A stretch of DNA of 64,000 nt from NCBI RefSeq assembly GCF_007826885.1, contig NZ_ML675581.1, positions 122,662 through 186,661 on the forward strand. The letters run 5' to 3'. Source of the stretch: Candidatus Nitrosocosmicus arcticus. Lineage in GTDB: Archaea > Thermoproteota > Nitrososphaeria > Nitrososphaerales > Nitrososphaeraceae. The translations under genes and the position numbers were made by a program. The notes under the pieces are model-generated. The model was not told where the DNA came from. It saw only the letters and a list, made by a program, of their open reading frames with translations, and ran no database searches. Below, one piece after another: positions 28,229 through 36,520 of the stretch (the first letter of the stretch is position 1; every line of letters starts with the position of its first letter).

Positions 28229-28250
28229 AATTTGGGAATTCGCTTAAATA
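28229..28250 (+). promoter_or_regulatory. Regulon promoter: operator plus TATA (28273 gene)
   Basis: AATTTGGGAATT, then CG, then CTTAAATA. The ATG at 28273 lies 23 nt beyond the TATA box, so the mRNA should be leaderless. A second TTTGG about 10 bp upstream may be a half-site. Confidence 0.75.
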
Positions 28251-28272
28251 ACTTTTTTAATACCTGTCTGTA

Positions 28273-29391
28273 ATGTCAGAAAAATACTGTAACACTAGTA
28301 GTAGTAATCGTATGGACAATACAAGTACATATGAGAACGGTAGTAGTAGTAATAGCAGTAAGAATTTACAAAGGCAATCTAGACAAGTATCAGAAATCTT
28401 GTTTATTGGACTTGTTCTAATAGTTGCCCTATCTGTATTTCTATCTTCAAATGTAATGTTAGGTGCTGGAAACAACAATATCGACCAATTGGCATACGGA
28501 GTTACTTCGTTACCCCAACCAAACGATAACAGCACACTAATTAAAGTCAGAGCATCTAACGCCCTTTTTGAACCGGCAGCGGGATTATCCAACGTATTTG
28601 GTCCTGGTGGCCTATTTCCATTTGACAACTTTAACTGTGCCGATGCATTGACCTGCGGAGTTTCAGCTGGAGAGAATGCTGAGTTTATTGGTACATTCGA
28701 AAAAGGAAACATAAACAATATGACAGGATATGAGGCAACGTATACATCTCCAGTAACATATGGACCACACCAAATTGCAGGCAATGAATACAAAATTACA
28801 TTAACTGATGTAAATTGGAATAGCCCCAGTTCATCTCTTCCTACAGAACAACCTCAATTTGCAGCCCTTACAAATAATGTGGGTTTTGATCAAGTACAAC
28901 ATGGAGCTTCCAATGTAGATAGGTCAGACGTACCACAGCTTTCTAACATGGCATTCCTATATGGTCACGCCCAAGTTACAGATATTACAAATGGAAATAA
29001 CACTGTAGTTGCAGAAGATGTATTTACTCATGTGATGGTTGGTCACGTAATGAATGAACAAACGTTTTACCAGGATTTAAGAGATGAAGCATTGTCTCCT
29101 AACTTTGTATTTCTGTTTGCAATAAACATCCCTGATGATACTGAATTACCAGGCGTTGGATCTCTTACTGCAGAAGAAGCTCAAGGGTTTACTCCACTAG
29201 CAAGCGACCAATCATTGGATAATTCTCCACCAATAGACTATCCAGTAAGCATTCCTGAACCCCGAGATGAAACGATGGATGAGATCGAGGAACCAGGTGC
29301 TCAATCAACCACATGGCCCGTAGCAAACAAAGAACAACCTTTATTGTTTAACTTCTTGGTATACCAAGATACAAACATTAAAGTCCAATAA
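28273..29391 (+). CDS. Membrane-anchored extracellular protein of unknown function
   Basis: The 372-residue protein has a Ser/Asn-rich cytoplasmic N-terminus (about 36 residues), one membrane helix (ILFIGLVLIVALSVFLSSNV) and a large extracellular beta-rich domain containing His-rich pieces (YGPHQIAG, FTHVMVGHVMNEQT) and an acidic stretch near the end (PEPRDETMDEIEEPG). No family recognised; metal binding by the His residues is possible. It is transcribed divergently from the winged-helix gene and carries the regulon promoter. Confidence 0.65.
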   Translation: MSEKYCNTSSSNRMDNTSTYENGSSSNSSKNLQRQSRQVSEILFIGLVLIVALSVFLSSNVMLGAGNNNIDQLAYGVTSLPQPNDNSTLIKVRASNALFEPAAGLSNVFGPGGLFPFDNFNCADALTCGVSAGENAEFIGTFEKGNINNMTGYEATYTSPVTYGPHQIAGNEYKITLTDVNWNSPSSSLPTEQPQFAALTNNVGFDQVQHGASNVDRSDVPQLSNMAFLYGHAQVTDITNGNNTVVAEDVFTHVMVGHVMNEQTFYQDLRDEALSPNFVFLFAINIPDDTELPGVGSLTAEEAQGFTPLASDQSLDNSPPIDYPVSIPEPRDETMDEIEEPGAQSTTWPVANKEQPLLFNFLVYQDTNIKVQ

Positions 29392-29473
29392 CTTTTTTTT
29401 CCTTTTTATTTAATTTAAATTCAAATAAAATATACTTGTTATTTATTACCGATTATTATCATAGCACAGTAAG

Positions 29474-30754
29474 CTAACCAAATGTAAACACATAGGCTTG
29501 GAATCCTTTCCCTTTAATGTCAATCAAAAGTGAATGATTACCGCTGCTATAAGACTGGTGATTCACTATATTATACAACCTTGGCTCATTAGCAATGAAT
29601 TTGCTATTATTTCCAATGTCAATTCCTTTGGATTTGTTAGATATCAAAGAATTGTCTTCATAAACTGTCACTTGACTTTGACTTTTATCGCTGCTATTAA
29701 CGCCAACTACCATGTTAACCGACTTTGCCGAATAGCTTAGTAAAATACGACCAGTACTACTTTGTAATTCTACATTATCAGGATTGTTTTTCCATTGGCC
29801 TTCTAAATATATTGTATTAGGTTTGATACTTGAATTTGACATCGATAATGAAGGAGATAACGGCAGGAAATAGTTTATTGTCTGACCCAAGTGAAATCCT
29901 TGGGGATTTCCTAACGCTGAACGAGATGATTGGTTTCCAAAATATAATTCAGGTGTCTTGATTTTTGAAAAGTCAACAGGTTGTGCGAGAAAACTAATAA
30001 TGTTATTTTTTGAATTGTTTTGAATTTCATTATTATTGTCATAAGAAAAAGTATTATTATTAAAATCTATATTTTTTACATCTTTATCTGTATTTCTTTC
30101 GTTTAAAAGAGATTGTATTAACTTTTCTGTATCGTCGTAATCACCCTCACCAATTTTGTCATATCTTATGTAACCTTGACCATCTACAAGATACATCCTA
30201 GGCCAATAGTTGTTCTCGTATGCATTCCAAGTACCATACGCATTATCCTGAAGAACTGGATACTTTATACCATATCTTTGTACTGCAGATTTTACATTTT
30301 CAGCATTTTTTTCAAATTCAAATTCTGGTGTATGAATACCAACGATGACTAATCCACTATCAGAATACTTTGCATCCCAGTCGATAAGATATGGGAGTGT
30401 TCTTAGTACATTAATACAACTATAAGTCCAAAAGTTGACAAGTACTACTTTCCCTTTCGATGAAGCGATGGTTATTGGTATACTATCATTTGTGTTTATA
30501 CCTTCTTCAATTTTATGAAATTCGGGTGCCATTTTAAATTGAAGTATTGTATCATTATTGACCCCCATATCGTCACTAATATTAGGCCCTGTTATGATTT
30601 TTTGGATGCTTTCTCCATTGTCTTTACTTAAAACTGATTTTTTCAATAACTTATCGTAGGCATTACTAGAGAGAGCAGATGTGGTGGTTACATAACCAAT
30701 AATTGATATCATCGATATGATCCCAATTATAATGGTAAAATGGTTCTTATTCAT
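29474..30754 (-). CDS. Secreted thioredoxin-fold protein (TlpA/DipZ-like) lacking the second active-site Cys
   Basis: The 426-residue protein has a signal peptide (IIIGIISMISIIGYVTTTSA), a TlpA/DipZ-type thioredoxin domain (GKVVLVNFWTYSCINVLRTL and LPYLIDWDAKYSDSGLVIVG; YPVLQDNAYGTWNAYENNYW) and a C-terminal beta domain like that after DipZ thioredoxin domains (YLEGQWKNNPDNVELQSSTG). The usual active site is C-I-N-C; here it reads C-I-N-V. With only the first Cys it cannot cycle as a normal dithiol oxidoreductase. No regulon promoter precedes it. Confidence 0.85.
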   Translation of the reverse strand: MNKNHFTIIIGIISMISIIGYVTTTSALSSNAYDKLLKKSVLSKDNGESIQKIITGPNISDDMGVNNDTILQFKMAPEFHKIEEGINTNDSIPITIASSKGKVVLVNFWTYSCINVLRTLPYLIDWDAKYSDSGLVIVGIHTPEFEFEKNAENVKSAVQRYGIKYPVLQDNAYGTWNAYENNYWPRMYLVDGQGYIRYDKIGEGDYDDTEKLIQSLLNERNTDKDVKNIDFNNNTFSYDNNNEIQNNSKNNIISFLAQPVDFSKIKTPELYFGNQSSRSALGNPQGFHLGQTINYFLPLSPSLSMSNSSIKPNTIYLEGQWKNNPDNVELQSSTGRILLSYSAKSVNMVVGVNSSDKSQSQVTVYEDNSLISNKSKGIDIGNNSKFIANEPRLYNIVNHQSYSSGNHSLLIDIKGKGFQAYVFTFG

Positions 30755-31078
30755 TCGTTAATGTTCTTACTGGGTTTTATCGTTATTATAGATATATTTT
30801 AAATAAACTGATGAATTTGTGAACTATGCTTTTTGAGCAGAGATTTATTAATACCAGATCTCGTGATATTATCGTTAGCCAAATTAGTAATACAAATTAT
30901 TACGCAAAACATGATTCTTAATCCTTATCTTTTTTCTTTATTAATAAAAAAGCGTTAAAAGGTAGCAGAGCTGTAATGTAACAACAGAGCTGTAATAAAT
31001 TCTTAATTTATAAGATACTAAAAAAAATAATTGTTTATTTTTATCAAAAATTACATAAAATAGATTTAGGTGTATAAT
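30755..31078. other. Intergenic region, no gene seen
   Basis: A 324-bp AT-rich gap between two minus-strand genes. It contains the start region of the TlpA-like gene and nothing else I can support. Confidence 0.4.
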
Positions 31079-31582
31079 CTACTTTATAGGCATTATTTGT
31101 CCTCTGATTTCACCGTTTGGATTTTGTTCAGTGTGGAAGTTAGCGTATGTACTACCGTCTTTCATTGCTGTTATCAAATCAGCTATTGTTTTTCCTTCCA
31201 TTGGACCTTCCAAGTTACTTGCAGCTATGGTACCATTTTCAGATATTTCGTTTTGAGCAGATGTGAAATTAAATAATGTTACTACAACTGGCCCGTTTTC
31301 TCCTTGTACTCCGCTATGAATATGACCCTGAGTTACTCCTTGAATATTTGTTGCATTTACATTGAAATCAACTGTTTCATTATTTGGCATAACAGGGGTA
31401 AACTCTGACATTCCAGTGGCTTGGGTGTCTACTGGTGGAACTTCTTCTTGACCTGTAAGATTAGCTACTAATTCATGTTTTGCAAATGCCATTGATGTAT
31501 TTGAAAATGACGATAATGCTGCTGCACTTCCTAATACTAGTGCTATGGTTAAAAATACTGTTATATTATTTCTGGTTCTCAT
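31079..31582 (-). CDS. Secreted CHRD-domain protein
   Basis: The 167-residue protein has a signal peptide (ITVFLTIALVLGSAAALSSF) and one CHRD domain: NLTGQEEVPPVDTQATG at the start, GVTQGHIHSGVQGENGPVVV in the middle, and YANFHTEQNPNGEIRGQIMP at the end. CHRD domains are extracellular beta domains, named after chordin, common in archaeal and bacterial secreted proteins; their function is unclear. It carries the regulon promoter and lies downstream of the second regulator module. Confidence 0.9.
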   Translation of the reverse strand: MRTRNNITVFLTIALVLGSAAALSSFSNTSMAFAKHELVANLTGQEEVPPVDTQATGMSEFTPVMPNNETVDFNVNATNIQGVTQGHIHSGVQGENGPVVVTLFNFTSAQNEISENGTIAASNLEGPMEGKTIADLITAMKDGSTYANFHTEQNPNGEIRGQIMPIK

Positions 31583-31603
31583 CGATCAATGTTAGTAACA
31601 TAG

Positions 31604-31625
31604 TATATAAGCAAATTCCCAAATT
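31604..31625 (-). promoter_or_regulatory. Regulon promoter: operator plus TATA (CHRD gene)
   Basis: Minus strand AATTTGGGAATT, two bases, CTTATATA. The CHRD ATG (31582) lies 22 nt downstream. The flanking 60 bp upstream resemble those of the 27122 site. Confidence 0.75.
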
Positions 31626-31814
31626 AGACCCAAATCTTAAAAGGATTTGAATTGGGTCTTATTTAATTTGGATTTAATGGGTATGGAAAAACATGATTCT
31701 AAAATGATCAAGGTTGACAAAGAAGGTTAATTGGTATGATTCGTAAAGATATAGCGTTACAAGTTCCTATCATTGTGGTAACCAATTATTACATCTTTGC
31801 CTTCATGCTTTCCT

Positions 31815-32114
31815 TTATTTAGTATTTATCCAAACCATTACCGCCAACCCAATCGTTTGCGCTAGATTAATAATAAACAGGTAAGGTGCAGCTGCGTCCA
31901 CAACTGTCTTTATTGTGGGACCTGCTGTATATAGGTTAAACCAAAAGATAACTATTACAATGTTTTGGACCATAAATGCGGATGCCACCGTTATCAAACC
32001 ATAAGTAAAATATGATTGGATACGTCTTGTATTCTGTACATATATCACTATTATAGTTCCAAGCAATCCTATGTTAAGAAGAGCCGCAATAGCTGCTGCA
32101 ATCATGAAATCCAT
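31815..32114 (-). CDS. Small three-helix membrane protein, copy 2
   Basis: The 99-residue protein is nearly identical to copy 1 (27326-27625); the last 25 residues, ending LAQTIGLAVMVWINTK, are identical. Differences are conservative (ITIYVQNIRLIKS versus IVIYVQNTRRIQS), which suggests selection on the protein after duplication. It follows its own winged-helix gene by 36 bp. Confidence 0.7.
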   Translation of the reverse strand: MDFMIAAAIAALLNIGLLGTIIVIYVQNTRRIQSYFTYGLITVASAFMVQNIVIVIFWFNLYTAGPTIKTVVDAAAPYLFIINLAQTIGLAVMVWINTK

Positions 32115-32150
32115 TTTATTATTAAACGTACTAGTACAGCATTGTTTAAT

Positions 32151-32582
32151 TTACTTTTTCCCAATCCTGTCCATAATTTCGTCAAAAGCAGGATAGTTTT
32201 TTTCCATCAATGGTGATATAAAATATGTTGCACCGTAGAAATCATTATTGTCTGTAACAATCAAGCTATTTTTATTTAGTACATTTAGATGATGGGTTAC
32301 TATTTTATACTCGAGTTTTAATTGAATGGACAATTGATTGGCATTTGATGGATTTTCATTCAAAAAATTTATTATTTTAGCTCTGTTGATTCCACCTCTT
32401 GTACTTACTATCATTGACCACAACAGCCTCTTAAATCGAGGGTCGACAGGCTTTTCCCCATTTATATCGAGTTTCTTGTTCTTCTTATTATTGTCATTAT
32501 TGAACTCAGATCCTCCGATTCTATTGTCGTGATTATCTTTATCTTTCTTGTTATTAGAATCAGAATCGGGCAAACTCAACAT
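32151..32582 (-). CDS. Winged helix-turn-helix regulator (ArsR-like), copy 2
   Basis: The 143-residue paralogue of 27662-28096 keeps the same layout: a polar N-terminus, then DPRFKRLLWSMIVSTRGGIN, AKIINFLNENPSNANQLSIQ and YGATYFISPLMEKNYPAFDE. The putative recognition region differs at few positions, so both copies may bind the same operator. It is followed by the small membrane protein after 36 bp and is divergent from the 32810 gene, which also has the regulon promoter. Confidence 0.75.
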   Translation of the reverse strand: MLSLPDSDSNNKKDKDNHDNRIGGSEFNNDNNKKNKKLDINGEKPVDPRFKRLLWSMIVSTRGGINRAKIINFLNENPSNANQLSIQLKLEYKIVTHHLNVLNKNSLIVTDNNDFYGATYFISPLMEKNYPAFDEIMDRIGKK

Positions 32583-32708
32583 TTAGACACTATTATTATT
32601 GATATAAGATAAAAGTATATTAGCATAGATTAAATATTTGGCTTCTATAAATGCTTTTTAGGTAGCACATTAACAGATTTTCAACAGAATCTGGTGTAAT
32701 TTGGGCAT

Positions 32709-32730
32709 AACTTGGGAATTCTCTTAAATA
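32709..32730 (+). promoter_or_regulatory. Regulon promoter: operator plus TATA (32810 gene)
   Basis: AACTTGGGAATT, then CT, then CTTAAATA. An extra AATTTGGG lies 11 bp upstream (about one helical turn), giving a possible double site. The gene starts 80 bp downstream, so unlike the others this mRNA has a leader of about 50 nt. Confidence 0.65.
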
Positions 32731-32755
32731 GTTTTATTAATACCTTCAATAGCTC

Positions 32756-32772
32756 GCTAAGCCGGTCTTAGC
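32756..32772 (+). other. Hairpin near the predicted transcription start of the 32810 gene
   Basis: GCTAAG / CTTAGC form a perfect 6-bp stem around CCGGT. It falls at or just after the transcription start predicted from the TATA box at 32723-32730, inside the only leader among the regulon genes. Confidence 0.5.
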
Positions 32773-32809
32773 AATCATTTATCAATGGGTTTATCCACTT
32801 TATCATAAA

Positions 32810-33427
32810 ATGAACTATGCATTTATACTTCTTACAGTAGCCTTAGGTTTACTTTTACTTTCTCTTCTTATACCATGGATAATAACCAATATTTTTGGTC
32901 AGAGGGCTTATACATTACTAGATGTGACAACAATCTTATTGAATAACCAGATAACAGAAGAGAATACCCCTGCTAACAATTCTTCTAAAATTCGTATGGA
33001 TCCTGTCTTATCCGATTTATCTTCAAACGTTTATCCAAATTCTTCCTTGGCACTTTTTTTTAGCCTGATTTTATATCCGATCTCAATTATTATTCTGATT
33101 GCTTCGATTGTAGTTGCCGGATTTGATAAATTTAAGAAAGGTAAATTTAAAATATTTGGTGGATGGTCAAAGGTCGCGTTAATAGCTGGAATTCTAGTTG
33201 TGGTTGCATCGGTATCATGGATTTATTCATTGCAATCCTTTAAAACTCAATTTAGTGAACACGCTGAATTGGCTGGTGGAATTATAGGCGAAGAGTGGAA
33301 GGGGAATGCATCTGTTGTAATAGACCGTATGATAGTAATGGGATTTGGACCTTTTGTAGGTATTATCTCTGGAATAATTGGCATATTTGTTTATTTTGTT
33401 GAGAAAACTTATCGATATCAAGGGTAG
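32810..33427 (+). CDS. Four-helix membrane protein of unknown function
   Basis: The 205-residue protein has about four membrane helices (AFILLTVALGLLLLSLLIPW; LALFFSLILYPISIIILIAS; VALIAGILVVVASVSWIYSL; GPFVGIISGIIGIFVYFVEK) and an outer loop between helices 1 and 2 with sequons (NNSSKI). No family recognised. It is divergent from regulator copy 2 and has the regulon promoter. Confidence 0.65.
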   Translation: MNYAFILLTVALGLLLLSLLIPWIITNIFGQRAYTLLDVTTILLNNQITEENTPANNSSKIRMDPVLSDLSSNVYPNSSLALFFSLILYPISIIILIASIVVAGFDKFKKGKFKIFGGWSKVALIAGILVVVASVSWIYSLQSFKTQFSEHAELAGGIIGEEWKGNASVVIDRMIVMGFGPFVGIISGIIGIFVYFVEKTYRYQG

Positions 33428-33577
33428 AAATACACATACTCACTATTCCATTTGTGTGAATAATAAAACAGACCAGGCTGTTTTATTTCTTTAAAGATAT
33501 TTGCTAAAAGTAATAGGGTATTATGTATTTGAATAATAGCATACAAGAAAAATAGAAAAAAGGGTGGTTACGAGATA

Positions 33578-34285
33578 CTAGTTGCTTTCGCTATTGCTTC
33601 CGCTTTCGCTATTGCTTCCGCTTTCGCTATTGCTTCCGCTTTCGCTATTGGTTACATCCCCAGTCTCCCATAATTGTGCCAAGTCATTATTCGTATCTTG
33701 ACCTAGCGCAAATGGACTATCTACAGCGAATACGTAGGGTGGATAATCAGGTAAATCGTCGCTTGGATCCCATAAAGTAACTACTTTACCATACGTACCT
33801 TGTAGGGTTGTTAATAACTCTGTACCGTTAACTCCTGGTGGAAGAGAGACAAATGCTGGGCTACCTCTTTCTGGTGTTAATTCTACTGCATGGTTGTGCC
33901 AGTTTTGTTTATCTCTGGAAGGAAGTTCAGCGTACTGATCGGCAGTAATGATAAATTCCACCTGAGCAAGTTGTGCATCAGCACCTTCTCCAGCATAAAG
34001 CTGACATACTGCAACTATTTTTGTATCTAGCTTACAATAGTGATTCATGGGTGCGTCTAGGTTTTCGCTATCATGCCTGTTAACAGTGACGTGTATATCA
34101 TATCCATCAGTTGGACTCTGGCTGCTGCCAACTTCCTGGGTTGTTGCTATTGAATTTTGAGATGATGTTACTCCTATGGCTAGTACCGAAAAAATTGACG
34201 CAATCATAAAGCCTAAAAGAAAATTCCTTACTCGACTAGGCGATTTATTTCTTGCACCAATGTTTCCTTCATTATGATCAAACAT
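33578..34285 (-). CDS. DUF1264-like protein, membrane-anchored or secreted, with repeat tail
   Basis: The 235-residue protein has a basic N-terminus and one hydrophobic helix (FLLGFMIASIFSVLAIGVTS), then a domain like DUF1264: PMNHYCKLDTKIVAVCQLYA, AQVEFIITADQYAELPSRDK, QNWHNHAVELTPERGSPAF, LTTLQGTYGKVVTLWDP. The function of that family is unknown. The last 22 residues are tandem GSNSES units, encoded by an 18-bp DNA repeat (about 33583-33650) that could vary in copy number. It carries the regulon promoter. Confidence 0.75.
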   Translation of the reverse strand: MFDHNEGNIGARNKSPSRVRNFLLGFMIASIFSVLAIGVTSSQNSIATTQEVGSSQSPTDGYDIHVTVNRHDSENLDAPMNHYCKLDTKIVAVCQLYAGEGADAQLAQVEFIITADQYAELPSRDKQNWHNHAVELTPERGSPAFVSLPPGVNGTELLTTLQGTYGKVVTLWDPSDDLPDYPPYVFAVDSPFALGQDTNNDLAQLWETGDVTNSESGSNSESGSNSESGSNSESN

Positions 34286-34312
34286 TTTCTTACTCTTTAG
34301 GAGATAAAAAAC

Positions 34313-34334
34313 TATTTAAGTATATTCCCAAATT
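34313..34334 (-). promoter_or_regulatory. Regulon promoter: operator plus TATA (DUF1264-like gene)
   Basis: Minus strand AATTTGGGAATA, two bases, CTTAAATA. The ATG at 34285 is 28 nt downstream. One mismatch to the operator consensus. Confidence 0.7.
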
Positions 34335-34477
34335 AGGCCACAATTTAGTCATCTGGTTGATAAACTGTTATTTGTAAGGATCCCACCATTTCGGAAGTTA
34401 AAAATTATTACAAACGAAAACCTTGATCGAACTAAAATCTGGTCTTATGTATTCAATTTTCAAAATAATTGTTGATT

Positions 34478-35023
34478 TTATTGCTGCCTTAATGGGATTT
34501 GAATTAAAAAGTCAATCTTTTCTTTACTGCCATCAATGCTTGAAAGCCTTAGGTTGTATATTCCTTCATCTTTAATTATATATGTTTGCTGAGGGGAAGT
34601 CTGATTCTTTCTAATTGTTCCATCCAATAATGATGTCTCTCCTTTAAACAACATTATAAAATAAGTTACTCCTGGTAGTTCTTTACCTGTTTTAGCATCT
34701 AGGAAATGAATAGCAAAAACATTTTCTTTACCTGTATTATCTGCTGTCCAATTTAGTTGTACCTTATATTTGCCGTATTTACTAGTTCCTTCTAACATTG
34801 CTGCTGCTGCTTCTTTACTTGTTGTTGAATAGTTTTTCACATCTCGCTCATCATCAACAACAATATCTGTTTTGTTATTAGATTGTGCAAATGATGAATT
34901 AATTGTGAGTATTAATGCTAATACAGCTAAAATGGCAACTTCTGTGGTAATTATTTTTTTTGATTTCAAATTGCTAATTACTACTATATGACACCACTTT
35001 AAAATAATTTCGTTCGACCCCAT
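34478..35023 (-). CDS. Secreted or anchored beta-sandwich protein
   Basis: The 181-residue protein has a hydrophobic segment after a short basic N-terminus (ITTEVAILAVLALILTINSS, then FAQ, a likely signal-peptide end), then a beta-rich domain (YGKYKVQLNWTADNTGKENV, FAIHFLDAKTGKELPGVTYF, TYIIKDEGIYNLRLSSIDGS). The layout recalls extracellular YtkA/FixH-like or cupredoxin-adjacent domains, without diagnostic residues. No regulon promoter upstream. Confidence 0.6.
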   Translation of the reverse strand: MGSNEIILKWCHIVVISNLKSKKIITTEVAILAVLALILTINSSFAQSNNKTDIVVDDERDVKNYSTTSKEAAAAMLEGTSKYGKYKVQLNWTADNTGKENVFAIHFLDAKTGKELPGVTYFIMLFKGETSLLDGTIRKNQTSPQQTYIIKDEGIYNLRLSSIDGSKEKIDFLIQIPLRQQ

Positions 35024-35055
35024 ACGTTAAAAAGTAAATTAATGCTCTTGAATAG

Positions 35056-35175
35056 AAAGAAAAGCTAACAATCAAAGTCGCGCAAGAAGGTAAAACAACT
35101 AGAGAGATTGCCACACAAGTCAGTATTTCGCTAAAAGACATTGGAACGCTATTAAGGAAAGTTTCAGGTGACTAG
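35056..35175 (+). pseudogene. Remnant of a helix-turn-helix protein
   Basis: An open frame without a start codon reads KLTIKVAQEGKTTREIATQV and SISLKDIGTLLRKVSGD, then TAG. The G-K-T-T-R-E-I-A-x5-S-L-K-D-I-G pattern is a clear HTH, like resolvase/MerR-type HTH tails in small thaumarchaeal ORFs. Only the HTH is left. Confidence 0.5.
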
Positions 35176-35254
35176 GATTCTATCATAGAAAAAGACTACT
35201 GTATTTGGCTCAGCAATGGTTGCAAAATATTATTTTGTCATTAATGCTACAACC

Positions 35255-35290
35255 GATGGGCTTCGAATCCATGAGGGATGTGGGAACTGT
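35255..35290 (+). repeat. Dispersed hairpin element, type C cassette only
   Basis: GATGGG is followed by CTTCGAATCCATGAGGGATG and TGGGAACTGT. The cassette matches 58071 closely, but the 5' GGGCCC part is missing. A type-A copy lies 70 bp downstream. Confidence 0.65.
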
Positions 35291-35360
35291 TAATTTAAAT
35301 AATATTTGTTTATTGCAAATCAGTTTTTGATCGTTTTCTAATACAATAACAAAGCAATGG

Positions 35361-35400
35361 TGGGCCTGGTGGGTATAGTAATAAGATGTATTACGAGCCT
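35361..35400 (+). repeat. Dispersed hairpin element, type A
   Basis: TGGGCCTGGTGGG is followed by a GTAAT / ATTAC hairpin (loop AAGATGT) and GAGCCT. The tail is diverged. It sits about 110 bp upstream of the methyltransferase gene. Confidence 0.65.
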
Positions 35401-35512
35401 TTTTAAATCACCAGTTAACATTTGGTATGTTATGGGCTCTATGTAACACGTTTTTAATATTACGTTGGAATATCAAAAACTATAATTACGCATAGAGTGA
35501 TATAGATTAAAA

Positions 35513-36310
35513 GTGACAGAAAACTCTGCTTTTTGGGACGCTGACACTTATGACATTGTTTCTAATGCGCAGGAAGAATGGGCTAAATCCCTAATTAAAC
35601 AAAGGGAATGGACCGGTAAAGAGGCCTTACTTGACGCAGGCTGCGGCTCGGGGAGAATCACAAAAATACTCTCTGAAATAATCAGGGATGGCAAAATTTA
35701 CGCTGTTGACAACGATCCAAATATGATTAAAAAGGCAACAGAGAGCCTAGGAGATGTTGAAAATGTTCGCATCGTCCAATCCGATTTGGCAGATGCAGGA
35801 TTTGGCGACATGCAAATAAAATTCGACGTCATATTCTCTAATGCAGTATTGCATTGGATACTTGACCATTACAGTGTGTTTAAGAATTTCTACAATTTGC
35901 TGAATCCAAAAGGCGAGTTACTAATCCAATGCGGTGGTATTGGGAATTTGCAAATGACAATTTCAATATTCAATACTGTGAAAGATTCATTAGAATTCAA
36001 ACAATATTTTTCTAAATGGAAACAGTCATGGAAATTTGCAAAACCTGAAGATACCAAAAATATTCTTGACCATATAGGATACAAACGCATCAATGTATAC
36101 CTATCGAACGCCACTGTGAATTTTGATAGCAAAAACAACTATTCCCTATATTTGAAGACAGTAGTATTGGGCCCATACTTGAAATACCTTCCATCAGAAA
36201 AACTAAAAAATAGATTCGTTGAAGAGATTCTAAATTTCATTGAGAAAGACTACTCTGAGTTGAGATGGAATCTTGACTATGTCAGATTAAATGTATTTGC
36301 GTCGAAATAA
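35513..36310 (+). CDS. Class I SAM-dependent methyltransferase
   Basis: The 265-residue protein starts at GTG 35513 (MTENSAFWDADTYDIVSNAQ). Motif I is EALLDAGCGSGRITKILSEI, motif II AVDNDPNMI and motif IV FDVIFSNAVLHWILDH. The W-D-x-x-x-Y opening and HWI after the acidic loop resemble trans-aconitate 2-methyltransferase-like enzymes. The substrate is unknown. The A+T-rich upstream region holds two copies of the hairpin element. Confidence 0.85.
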   Translation: MTENSAFWDADTYDIVSNAQEEWAKSLIKQREWTGKEALLDAGCGSGRITKILSEIIRDGKIYAVDNDPNMIKKATESLGDVENVRIVQSDLADAGFGDMQIKFDVIFSNAVLHWILDHYSVFKNFYNLLNPKGELLIQCGGIGNLQMTISIFNTVKDSLEFKQYFSKWKQSWKFAKPEDTKNILDHIGYKRINVYLSNATVNFDSKNNYSLYLKTVVLGPYLKYLPSEKLKNRFVEEILNFIEKDYSELRWNLDYVRLNVFASK

Positions 36311-36476
36311 TTTAGAGAATTAAAATCATACTGTTATTTTTAAATCATAACAAAATCCTATATAATTTCAATTACCTGTTCTATTCGCTACTGTAGTAGA
36401 TAGTGTATCTGACAGCCCCCGCCAACAATTTTTTCTCTTTTGAACCTTCCAAACGTTATTAAACTCATATCATTAA

Positions 36477-36520
36477 CGGGCCTGGTGGGTTTAGTGACAG
36501 ATATAATACGAGTCCAATTT
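36477..36520 (+). repeat. Dispersed hairpin element, type A
   Basis: ACGGGCCTGGTGGG, then TTTAGTGACAGATATAATAC and GAGTCCAA. The inner stem is weaker (GTGAC / ATAC) than in other A copies. Confidence 0.65.

Noticed and set aside
28257..28793. 178-codon minus-strand ORF.
   Set aside because: It is a shadow of the well-supported plus-strand gene 28273-29391; its composition is not protein-like.
33583..33650. Possible CRISPR or minisatellite from 18-bp units.
   Set aside because: The units are contiguous, in frame and encode GSNSES repeats in a protein tail. There are no spacers. The same holds for 45838-45930.
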